Shown: in pieces, positions 6,990-12,124 of the stretch
How the letters are laid out: each line of letters starts with the position of its first letter
How positions within the stretch are numbered: position 1 is the first letter of the stretch
NCBI GenBank assembly: GCA_947304365.1
Contig: CAMZAY010000011.1
Location: 1-12,124, forward strand
Direction: 5' to 3'
DNA: 12,124 nt
DNA from: an uncultured Clostridia bacterium
GTDB lineage: Bacteria > Bacillota > Clostridia > Christensenellales > CAG-138
The notes under the pieces: model-generated
Told to the model about the DNA's origin: nothing
The model's input: only the letters and a program-made list of their open reading frames with translations
The model's database searches: none
Made by a program: the position numbers and the translations under genes

Positions 6990-7023
6990 AAGGCGCACCG
7001 AAACACGCAACCCGGCGCGCCTT
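6990..7023 (+). terminator. weak terminator-like hairpin between lipoprotein genes 1 and 2
   Basis: A 7-bp stem (AAGGCGC, 6990-6996; GCGCCTT, 7017-7023) encloses a 20-base loop and is followed by only a short T stretch. It lies 11 bases after the SGNH gene stop. It may cause partial termination or protect the 3' end. A possible promoter (TTAACA 7036-7041, TATTAA 7059-7064, 17-base spacing) lies after it, but its start site would leave almost no leader, so I do not list it separately. Confidence 0.3.
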
Positions 7024-7087
7024 TGATCCGTTATATTAACAGAGGCATTTTTAAGCCGTATTAATATTTTGAAAGAAGGTCATTATT

Positions 7088-8071
7088 ATGAAAAAAGCGA
7101 TATCACTCATGATCGCGCTGCTCCTTTTGGTTTCCCTTGCCGCATGTGCAAACACGCCCAAGCCCGCCGATCCCACCGAAGCGCCTACTGAAGCGCCCAC
7201 CGAGGCGCCCACCGAGGCGCCCACCGAAGCGCCTTCCGAGGAGCCCGTTCCCCAGGCAGAGCTTCCTCACTGCGGCATTGACGAATATCCCAAGGTGGAC
7301 GGCTCCACCGCGAACATCCCCATGATGGTCAGCCTTATGCAGCTCATCACCGGCTGCACCGAGGATGAGGCGACGAGCAAGACCAACGTTTCCACCACCG
7401 ATTTTTCCTATGAGGAGCTTATGAACGGCAACGCCAAGATGCTCCTCGTCTATGAGGCGAGCCGCCCCACCAAGGAGAAGCTCGATCCCGAAAACACCTT
7501 CGATATGCGCCCCATCGGGCTTGACGCGCTCGTGTTCATAACCAATACCGATAACCCCGTCGAGTCCCTGACCATCGAGCAGATCCGCGGCATATTCAGC
7601 GGCGAGATCACCAACTGGAAGGAAGTCGGCGGCCTTGACGCGCCCATCAACGCCTTCCAGCGCCCGGAGCTCTCCGGCAGCCAGACGCTCATGCTCAACC
7701 TCTGCATGGGCGACGTACCCATGGCGCCCGTCGATAAGATCACCGTTTCCAACACCATGGCGGACGTTATCGACGATATCGCCGCTTACGACAACAGCGC
7801 TAACGCGATCGGCTACTCCGTGTACTATTATGCAAAGAATATGTACACCTATCCCAATTTGAAGTTCATCACCGTCGACGGAGTTACTCCCACCAACGAG
7901 ACCATCAATTCCGGCGAGTATCCCTTCATCAACCCCTTCTACGCGATCCTCCCGAAGGAGAACGCAGATCCCCTCGCTTCCGCGATCGTCGATTGGCTCG
8001 AATCCCGCGACGGGCAGTATTTCGTGTCCCAGTGCGGCTACGTGCCTTATATGAAGGGGATCGCCCAATAA
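7088..8071 (+). CDS. PstS-like (phosphate-type) substrate-binding lipoprotein
   Basis: This 327-residue exported lipoprotein has a signal peptide ending in L-A-A-C (lipidated Cys20), a linker with five TEAP units (30-49), and a type II periplasmic-binding fold similar to PstS. Supporting motifs are D-G-S-T (71-74), the segment IRGIFSGEITNWKEVGG typical of PstS-like proteins, and F-Q-R-P-E-L-S-G-S-Q (190-199), which matches the phosphate-loop region R-x-x-x-S-G-S/T. Known relatives bind phosphate or related oxyanions for an ABC importer. No pstC, pstA or pstB gene occurs in this window, so it may serve a distant transporter or act as a sensor. The ATG at 7088 follows AGAAGG (7074-7079) at a spacing of eight. 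It sits 109 bases after the SGNH gene and 43 before the next lipoprotein gene. The fold call is good; the ligand is inference. Confidence 0.85.
   Translation: MKKAISLMIALLLLVSLAACANTPKPADPTEAPTEAPTEAPTEAPTEAPSEEPVPQAELPHCGIDEYPKVDGSTANIPMMVSLMQLITGCTEDEATSKTNVSTTDFSYEELMNGNAKMLLVYEASRPTKEKLDPENTFDMRPIGLDALVFITNTDNPVESLTIEQIRGIFSGEITNWKEVGGLDAPINAFQRPELSGSQTLMLNLCMGDVPMAPVDKITVSNTMADVIDDIAAYDNSANAIGYSVYYYAKNMYTYPNLKFITVDGVTPTNETINSGEYPFINPFYAILPKENADPLASAIVDWLESRDGQYFVSQCGYVPYMKGIAQ
7175..7234 (+). repeat. five in-frame TEAP-coding repeats
   Basis: Five consecutive 12-base units encode Thr-Glu-Ala-Pro. Two adjacent units are identical at the DNA level (GAGGCGCCCACC, 7202-7213 and 7214-7225), which would allow slippage without frame loss. 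Confidence 0.9.
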
Positions 8072-8078
8072 CTGCGAT

Positions 8079-8093
8079 CGGCTGTAAAAGCCG
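8079..8093 (+). other. short hairpin between lipoprotein genes 2 and 3
   Basis: A 5-bp stem (CGGCT, 8079-8083; AGCCG, 8089-8093) with a GTAAA loop has no T run, so it does not look like a terminator. It resembles the small GC hairpin before the first lipoprotein gene in position, just upstream of the next ribosome binding site. Confidence 0.3.
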
Positions 8094-8114
8094 GGAAAGG
8101 TCAAGGTCAGGATC

Positions 8115-9311
8115 ATGAAAAGAGCAGTCTGTGCGCTCATTGCGGCGCTTATGATCATAAGCCTCGCCGCGTGTTCCCTGCTTCCCAACAACAAGGAGGC
8201 GGCGAATACCGCCGCTCCCACCGCCGCTCCCACCGACGCGCCTACCGACGCGCCGACAGAGGCTCCCACGCCGGAGCCTCCCTCGGGAACGCCCGTGCCG
8301 GTCTATCCCACGCCGGGAGCCATCGGCAAGCTCTGCGAAGGCCCCATTTTCCCGGAGCCCGCAAAGTATCTCGTAATAAAAGGGGAGAGCGATCTCTTCT
8401 ACGTTTACAACAATATGGGCGAGCTAATAAGGAGCTTCTCCGCCGTCGACGACGAATACGCCTTCGGCTGGCCCGGCTTCTTCGGTGAGGACGGCATCTG
8501 CGAAAACGTCCGCATCGCCACCGGCGAAAAGGTGGAGCCCTTCGCGCTATTCGGCGATTTCATACTCCGCACGGAGTGGTATGACGACGAAGGCTGGGGC
8601 GCCAAGCTGACGAGCGTTATGGATTGCGATTTCAACGAGCTGTTCAGCTTCGATCCCGACGAAGCGCCGAAGCTCGGCGAATGCGGCGGAGTGCTGCATA
8701 TCGACGGCAATTATCTCGTGTTCGGGCGCAAATTCGATTGGGACTCCAGCGAGGAAAAGATGGATTACATGTACGATCCCGTGCTCTATGACGAGCATGG
8801 GAACGTGCTCCGCACCGTCGATCCCGAGCCCTTCGGCAAGATCTACGGCGTGTTCGGCGGCAAATACATAATCGGCGGCACCGTCAAGGAAGGCTATGAA
8901 GGCTATTGGTACGACGAGTACGATCTCTCGCTCTTCACGCTTGACGGCGAGGTCGTCATGAAGAACATAAAGCCGGAATGGAGCGCCTCATTCTGCGCCG
9001 ACGATGAGATGTCGGAGGGGATACTCCTTTCGACCGATTGGCTTACCGATAAAAACGGCGTAAAGCGCGGCGCGGATCTTAACGAGATAGACGAGTTCCC
9101 GAACAGGAGCGAGAATAACCCCCTTATGGTCAGGTACGGCAACCTTAACGATCTTCTCGAGGAGCGCGGCTATATCCCCGTGATATGGGGCAACGTCTAC
9201 GCCGGCGTAAAGACGACCGACGGCGAATGGCTGTTCAGGATCTACGACCCGCGTTTCGCCTCCGATTCCGACGCGGAAAAAGCCCAGTACGGAGTATGGG
9301 GCTGGGAATAA
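8115..9311 (+). CDS. lipoprotein of unknown function with TDAP/TEAP linker and beta-repeat-like body
   Basis: I do not recognise a named family for this 398-residue protein. It has a type II signal peptide ending in L-A-A-C with Cys20, then a linker of six Thr-x-x-Pro units (residues 32-55) and a Pro-rich stretch to about 67. The remaining 330 residues are rich in Asp, Gly, Tyr and Trp. At least four similar beta-hairpin-like units occur: V-Y-N-N-M-G-E-L (97-104), V-M-D-C-D-F-N-E-L (168-176), V-L-Y-D-E-H-G-N-V-L (223-232) and L-F-T-L-D-G-E-V-V (273-281). Each has a hydrophobic strand, a turn with Asp/Asn/Gly and another strand, which suggests a beta-propeller or WG-repeat-like fold; this is inference. 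The ribosome binding site is weak (AAGG, 8103-8106). It is the third lipoprotein in a row and probably shares a transcript with gene 2. Confidence 0.8.
   Translation: MKRAVCALIAALMIISLAACSLLPNNKEAANTAAPTAAPTDAPTDAPTEAPTPEPPSGTPVPVYPTPGAIGKLCEGPIFPEPAKYLVIKGESDLFYVYNNMGELIRSFSAVDDEYAFGWPGFFGEDGICENVRIATGEKVEPFALFGDFILRTEWYDDEGWGAKLTSVMDCDFNELFSFDPDEAPKLGECGGVLHIDGNYLVFGRKFDWDSSEEKMDYMYDPVLYDEHGNVLRTVDPEPFGKIYGVFGGKYIIGGTVKEGYEGYWYDEYDLSLFTLDGEVVMKNIKPEWSASFCADDEMSEGILLSTDWLTDKNGVKRGADLNEIDEFPNRSENNPLMVRYGNLNDLLEERGYIPVIWGNVYAGVKTTDGEWLFRIYDPRFASDSDAEKAQYGVWGWE
8208..8279 (+). repeat. six in-frame T-x-x-P tetrapeptide repeats
   Basis: Six 12-base units encode TAAP, TAAP, TDAP, TDAP, TEAP and TPEP directly after the lipid-anchor region. 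The array corresponds in position to those in the two preceding lipoprotein genes. Confidence 0.88.
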
Positions 9312-9332
9312 ACGGATTACGATAATAGACGA

Positions 9333-9366
9333 TAAGGCGAGTGCTCCTTTGGGAGTACTCGCCTTA
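9333..9366. other. long near-perfect hairpin after the third lipoprotein gene
   Basis: The arms TAAGGCGAGT (9333-9342) and ACTCGCCTTA (9357-9366) pair perfectly. They extend through a G-T wobble and CTCC/GGAG to a TTTG loop, about 15 pairs in total. No T run follows on either strand, so it is not a standard intrinsic terminator. Confidence 0.75.
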
Positions 9367-9384
9367 AGCGAGCAAAGCGAGCGC

Positions 9385-9427
9385 CGCCCACGTGGCCGAA
9401 AAATGTTTTTTTCGAGCCGAGTGGGCG
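9385..9427. other. imperfect 43-base palindrome
   Basis: The outer arms CGCCCAC (9385-9391) and GTGGGCG (9421-9427) pair perfectly. After a small internal loop, GGC and CGAAAAA pair with TTTTTCG and GCC across a TGTT-type loop, with one bulged A. A second hairpin, ACGCGGC/GCCGCGT with a six-base loop, follows at 9430-9449. The compact stacking suggests structured RNA or a REP-like DNA element. Confidence 0.6.
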
Positions 9428-9513
9428 TGACGCGGCGCGATAGCCGCGTAACCACGATCACGCAAGATTGAGGAGCCGCACCTGCGAGTCATATCTTCGC
9501 CGCTTAAAAAAGC

Positions 9514-9552
9514 AAGCATGGTATAGAGTTTTCTCCGATGCCATGCTTTTTT
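9514..9552 (+). terminator. strong intrinsic terminator, possibly bidirectional
   Basis: The stem AAGCATGG (9514-9521) pairs with CCATGCTT (9541-9548) and continues through T-G, A-T and T-A pairs and a GAG/CTC helix to a TTTT loop. A T run extends to 9552. An A run at 9506-9511 precedes it, so the reverse transcript would also carry a U stretch. It ends whatever is transcribed from the lipoprotein side or from the structured region itself. Confidence 0.85.
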
Positions 9553-9666
9553 GTCGGTTCGCAGTATTGTTTGTAAGCGCAGATAGTTTGTATCCCAAAT
9601 CTGCGTCTCCAAACAGAACACTCGGTTTTTTAACCGGCCCCCCTTTTTTTTCCCGCCGTTTTGCGG

Positions 9667-9672
9667 TATAAT
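9667..9672 (+). promoter_or_regulatory. -10 promoter element for the ECF S component / rmuC operon
   Basis: A consensus TATAAT is present at 9667-9672, 30 bases before the ATG at 9703. The matching -35 position is a T-rich stretch (9644-9649) with poor consensus. Transcription would begin near 9679, so the ATG at 9679 is too early to be the start codon. The leader is too short for a riboswitch. Confidence 0.55.
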
Positions 9673-9702
9673 CAGGGCATGAAAAACAAAGGAGAAAAAA
9701 CA

Positions 9703-10224
9703 ATGAACGACAACCGTATAAGGGCGCTTGCCCTGCACGGCATATTTGCTGCGGCGATAGCGGTGCTCACGCTGTTTGCGTCGATCCCGCTCCCCGCAAG
9801 CTCCTCCGGGGCGTATCTTAACGCGGGCGACGCGGCCGTTTACGCGGCGGCATGGGCGCTCGGCCCAGTCGGCGGCGCCATCGCGGCGGGGGTAGGCTCC
9901 GCACTCGCGGATATCCTGCACGGTGCGATAATCTACGCGCCCGCAACGCTCATAATAAAGGCGCTCATGGGGCTCGTCTGCGGGCTGCTTCTCAAGCGTC
10001 TGCGCCTTGCCGCGCCCGCGGTCGCCGGGCTCATTATGCCCGCCGGGTATTTCGCGTATGAGTTCTTCATCGCGCGGGAGGCGGCGTTGTTCGGGCTCTG
10101 GACGAACATGATCCAGTACGTTTTCGGCGCCGTCGCGGGGATCGTGCTGATACTTGCATTGAGCCGCGTTTTCCCGAAAAAGGACGTTAAGGCGAAGGAT
10201 AAGACCGAACGTAAGGAGGAATAA
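9703..10224 (+). CDS. ECF transporter S component (substrate-binding membrane subunit)
   Basis: This 173-residue membrane protein has the size and motifs of an S component of energy-coupling factor vitamin importers (ECF_trnsprt/DUF1393-like group). Typical features are N-A-G-D (40-43) after a short hydrophilic stretch, W-A-L-G-P-V-G-G (51-58), G-S-A-L-A-D (65-70) and Y-A-P-A-T-L-I-I-K-A (78-87), with about five or six membrane segments and a charged C-terminal tail. S components bind a vitamin or precursor and work with a shared EcfA-EcfA'-EcfT module, which is not in this window. The ligand cannot be deduced; pyridoxine-like and thiamine-precursor transporters are in the wider group. The start at ATG 9703 has AAAGGAG (9688-9694) eight bases upstream. 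An earlier in-frame ATG (9679) falls at the predicted transcription start. rmuC follows after three bases, so the two are co-transcribed. Confidence 0.85.
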   Translation: MNDNRIRALALHGIFAAAIAVLTLFASIPLPASSSGAYLNAGDAAVYAAAWALGPVGGAIAAGVGSALADILHGAIIYAPATLIIKALMGLVCGLLLKRLRLAAPAVAGLIMPAGYFAYEFFIAREAALFGLWTNMIQYVFGAVAGIVLILALSRVFPKKDVKAKDKTERKEE

Positions 10225-10227
10225 GCT

Positions 10228-11580
10228 ATGGAGACATGGCAGTTCATAGTGCTCATAGCGGCGGTGCTCCTCTCGGGGGCGGCGGCGGTCGCGGCGATAA
10301 TACTTACCCGCAGGCGTGAGAACGTCGGCGATCTTCTCATAACCTACAAGAACGAGAACGAGCGGAACATCGACCGCGCAAAGAAGGACATCTCCGAGGA
10401 TATGGAGCAGCAGATGCGCTACCTCGGCGAGAATATCCGCGTCGCGCAGAAGGGCTCCGAGGAGCAGCTTTCCTCCAAACAGGACGCGTTTTTCGGCCTT
10501 ATGACCGAGAAGCAGAACGCCATCAGTATGAGCCTTGAGGTCAGCGCCAAAACGACGGAGGACCGCTTCCGCACGTTCGAGGCGAAGAACGCCGCCGACC
10601 TCAATGAGATAAGGGAGACCATGGAGCGAAGGCTCTCGAGCATACAGGCGGAGAACGACAAGCATCTTGACGACGTGCGCGATACCGTGAAAAAGAGCCT
10701 TGACGAGGTCAGGGGAGTGGTCGACGAGAAGCTGCAGGAAACGCTCAATTCCCGCATAACGGAGAGCTTCAAGCTCGTCAACGACAGGCTTTCGGAGGTC
10801 TATCAGGGCCTAGGCGAAATGAAGACCCTCGCCGCCGGCGTGGGCGATCTTAAAAAGGTGCTCTCGAACGTTAAGACGAGGGGAACCCTCGGCGAGGTGC
10901 AGCTCGGCGCCATACTCGAGGAGATACTCGCCCCCGAGCAGTACGTCAAAAACTTCGACGCAAAGGGCAAAAATCAGGAGCGTGTCGAGTATGCCGTCCG
11001 CCTTCCCGGCGACGGGGAAGCGCCCGTGTATCTGCCCATCGATTCCAAATTCCCTTCCGACGCATACGTTCAGCTTGCCGACGCTTACGAATCGGGCGAC
11101 CCCGCCCAGGTGCAGGCGGCGCAAAAGCGGCTTGCGGACGTCATTATGAAATTCGCGCGGGATATCCGCGATAAGTACATCGAGCCCCCCCGCACGACGG
11201 AGTTTGCCGTAATGTTCCTCCCGACGGAGGGCATCTATGCGGAGGTCGTGCGCCTCGGCATGGTCGAAAAGCTCCAGCGTGAGGCGCGCGTCAACATCGC
11301 CGGTCCCTCCACTATGGCGGCGCTGCTTAATTCACTCCGCATGGGCTTCTCGATAGTCGCCATGCAGAAGCGCTCCGGCGAGGCGTGGCAGGTGCTCGGC
11401 GCGGTCAAGGCGGAATTCGAGAATTTCGAGTCCGTCCTCGCCTCCGCCCAGAAGCGTTTGAGCGGCGCCAGCGACGAGCTTGAAAAGCTCATCGGCACCC
11501 GCACCCGCGCCATTTTGAGGAAGCTTCGCGACGTGGAATCCCTCCCCGCGCAGGACGAAGGGAAACTGATAACGGAATAA
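10228..11580 (+). CDS. rmuC: DNA recombination protein RmuC homologue
   Basis: This 450-residue protein matches RmuC. It starts with a single membrane anchor (about residues 6-26) followed by R-R-R. A long coiled-coil stretch rich in Glu, Lys and Arg follows (about 35-200), and then the RmuC domain (about 205-430). The domain has the conserved G-T-L-G-E-V-Q-L-G (219-227), D-S-K-F-P (in the PIDSKFP segment), F-L-P-T-E-G and I-A-G-P-S-T motifs. RmuC has a nuclease-like PD-(D/E)XK-related core and in E. coli limits inversions at short inverted repeats. Its biochemical activity is poorly defined. The ATG at 10228 follows AAGGAGG (10213-10219) at a spacing of eight. The stop of the ECF gene lies three bases before it. 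Length and domain order are normal. Confidence 0.93.
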   Translation: METWQFIVLIAAVLLSGAAAVAAIILTRRRENVGDLLITYKNENERNIDRAKKDISEDMEQQMRYLGENIRVAQKGSEEQLSSKQDAFFGLMTEKQNAISMSLEVSAKTTEDRFRTFEAKNAADLNEIRETMERRLSSIQAENDKHLDDVRDTVKKSLDEVRGVVDEKLQETLNSRITESFKLVNDRLSEVYQGLGEMKTLAAGVGDLKKVLSNVKTRGTLGEVQLGAILEEILAPEQYVKNFDAKGKNQERVEYAVRLPGDGEAPVYLPIDSKFPSDAYVQLADAYESGDPAQVQAAQKRLADVIMKFARDIRDKYIEPPRTTEFAVMFLPTEGIYAEVVRLGMVEKLQREARVNIAGPSTMAALLNSLRMGFSIVAMQKRSGEAWQVLGAVKAEFENFESVLASAQKRLSGASDELEKLIGTRTRAILRKLRDVESLPAQDEGKLITE

Positions 11581-11605
11581 AAAGGCTTCCCTTGGGTGGG
11601 GAAGC
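11579..11605 (-). terminator. terminator-like hairpin facing the minus direction at the rmuC stop
   Basis: The stem GCTTCCC (11585-11591) and GGGAAGC (11599-11605) has a seven-base loop. Read on the minus strand it is followed by C and five T (complement of the A run 11579-11583). Read on the plus strand no T run follows. It would stop transcripts arriving from the right, although no minus-strand gene is visible in this window. Confidence 0.5.
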
Positions 11606-11682
11606 TCCGCGTAAGCGGTGATGAGGGGTCTATTATCAGGGATTTCCCAAAAGGAAATCCCTCCGTTTTCAAAAGGGAAAAC
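11584..11682. repeat. hairpin chain between rmuC and the DUF559 gene, possibly a dispersed repeat
   Basis: Three or four hairpins follow each other: 11585-11605; CCGC-GTAA-GCGG (11607-11618); a perfect 9-bp hairpin GGGATTTCC/GGAAATCCC (11639-11661); and GTTTTC/GAAAAC (11665-11682), which contains the Shine-Dalgarno of the next gene. The GGGGAAGCT...GGTGATGAGGGG layout resembles an intergenic repeat I recall near DUF559 genes in Clostridia; that is memory, not a search result. Confidence 0.45.
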
Positions 11683-11686
11683 ACAT

Positions 11687-12055
11687 ATGCGAACACCTGT
11701 CGATCCATCAAAAAGGGCATTTTCGCGCGAGCTTCGCAGATCGATGACACGGGAAGAAAAGCATGTCTGGTATGATTGTTTGAAAAGGCTTCCCTATACG
11801 TTCTGCCGTCAAAAGCCGATAGGAAAGTACATAGTTGATTTCTTCTGTGCGGAGGCTGCCCTCGTGATAGAGATCGACGGCTCGCAGCATTATTCTGAAA
11901 GCGGCAGAGACAACGACGCCGAAAGGGACGGATACTTGTCTTCCGTCGGGCTGGAGGTCGTCAGATATTCGAACCATGATGTGAACACAAACTTTGAAGT
12001 CGTCTATAACGATATTTCCCGCCGTTTGGCGGAGCGAATCACGGACAAAAAATGA
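11687..12055 (+). CDS. DUF559 (Vsr-like endonuclease-fold) protein
   Basis: This 122-residue protein matches the DUF559 family, related to the very-short-patch-repair and restriction endonuclease fold. The N-terminal helix has the signature E-L-R-R-S-M-T-R-E-E (15-24) with L/V-W-Y. It is followed by F-C-R-Q-K-P-I (39-45), I-V-D-F-F-C with Asp51, and V-I-E-I-D-G-S-Q-H-Y (60-69), where Glu62 and Asp64 are candidate metal ligands. The function of stand-alone DUF559 proteins is not established; DNA cleavage or repair is inferred from the fold. The start at ATG 11687 matches family N-termini and has AAGGGA (11673-11678) eight bases upstream. The open frame upstream to 11618 lies in the hairpin repeat and is not coding. 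The gene is visibly richer in A and T than its neighbours, which suggests recent acquisition. Confidence 0.87.
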   Translation: MRTPVDPSKRAFSRELRRSMTREEKHVWYDCLKRLPYTFCRQKPIGKYIVDFFCAEAALVIEIDGSQHYSESGRDNDAERDGYLSSVGLEVVRYSNHDVNTNFEVVYNDISRRLAERITDKK

Positions 12056-12124
12056 AAAAAAGGATTTCACCTTGGGCGCATTCACTTAACGATATGCAGC
12101 CTCAAAAGGTATCTTTTTGCGCCC

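Larger units (their letters stand above)
9312..9702. other. 391-base gene-free region with a chain of hairpins
   Basis: No coding region with a ribosome binding site is visible on either strand. The stretch holds, in order, a 15-bp hairpin (9333-9366), a direct repeat GCGAGC-AAA-GCGAGC (9368-9382), an imperfect hairpin (9385-9427), a 7-bp hairpin (9430-9449), an unpaired-looking stretch to 9513, a strong terminator (9514-9552), two more hairpins (9578-9605 and 9623-9636), and a -10 promoter element (9667-9672). It could be a dispersed extragenic repeat or a small RNA gene of about 220 bases ending at the terminator. I cannot assign it to a named RNA family. Confidence 0.6.

Noticed and set aside
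7103..8269. Minus-strand open frame of 388 codons with Gly-Ala-Ser-Val repeats
   Set aside because: The repeats are just the reverse reading of the TEAP/TDAP linkers. It is a shadow of lipoproteins 2 and 3.
6232..8279. Repeat arrays considered as CRISPR or satellite DNA
   Set aside because: Units are 12 bases, contiguous without spacers, in frame within genes, and encode Pro-rich linkers.
9661..9702. Start of the ECF protein at TTG 9661 or ATG 9679
   Set aside because: The TATAAT at 9667-9672 places transcription start near 9679, and the strong AAAGGAG is correctly spaced only for ATG 9703.
9364..10665. Minus-strand open frame of 433 codons across the structured region, the ECF gene and the start of rmuC
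   Set aside because: It covers two well-supported plus genes and the hairpin region. It has no family signature and no plausible promoter or ribosome binding site was seen.
11618..11686. N-terminal extension of the DUF559 protein to ATG 11618
   Set aside because: The extension is encoded by hairpin repeat sequence. ATG 11687 has a ribosome binding site and fits the family N-terminus.

Overview
The window looks like a chromosomal stretch from a Gram-positive, low-peptidoglycan-complexity-unknown member of the Bacillota, most likely class Clostridia and probably an uncultured gut-type lineage. The reasons are the strong AGGAGG-type ribosome binding sites, the use of TTG and GTG starts, short lipoproteins with Thr/Pro/Glu linkers, an ECF-type S component, a YlmH homologue and a TetM-like GTPase of the type common in Clostridia. 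The organism assignment is inference; no rRNA or tRNA gene is present. All eleven genes supported here lie on the + strand. The sequence is fairly G+C rich, which creates many long spurious reading frames on the - strand.

Layout: (1) 40-1225, an alpha/beta hydrolase and a GNAT acetyltransferase, closed by a hairpin terminator. (2) 1255-2686, a single-gene unit for a full-length ThrE-type threonine/serine exporter with its own promoter and terminator. (3) 2714-6058, a promoter followed by the most interesting pair: an 862-residue EF-G/TetM-like ribosomal GTPase fused to a C-terminal NYN (YacP/Rae1-like) endoribonuclease domain, overlapping by 25 bases with ylmH, an S4-domain RNA-binding protein of the ribosome quality-control type. 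(4) 6112-9311, three consecutive lipoproteins (SGNH hydrolase, PstS-like binding protein, unknown beta-rich protein). All three have the lipid-anchor cysteine at residue 20 and a linker of Thr-x-x-Pro tetrapeptides. (5) 9312-9702, a 391-base gene-free stretch full of hairpins that ends in a terminator and a new promoter. (6) 9703-11580, an ECF transporter S component and rmuC in one operon. (7) 11581-12124, a repeat-like hairpin stretch followed by a small DUF559 endonuclease-like gene that is more A/T rich than its neighbours.

How the genes may work together: the GTPase-NYN fusion and YlmH both belong to families that act on ribosomes. Rae1 cleaves mRNA in the ribosomal A site, TetM/EF-G-like GTPases enter the same site, and YlmH takes part in handling obstructed 50S subunits in Bacillus. 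Their translational overlap suggests a compact ribosome rescue or mRNA quality-control module. The TetM loop that displaces tetracycline is replaced, so this should not be read as a resistance gene. The lipoproteins look like a co-localised surface group of unknown purpose. The remaining genes are ordinary housekeeping or accessory functions.
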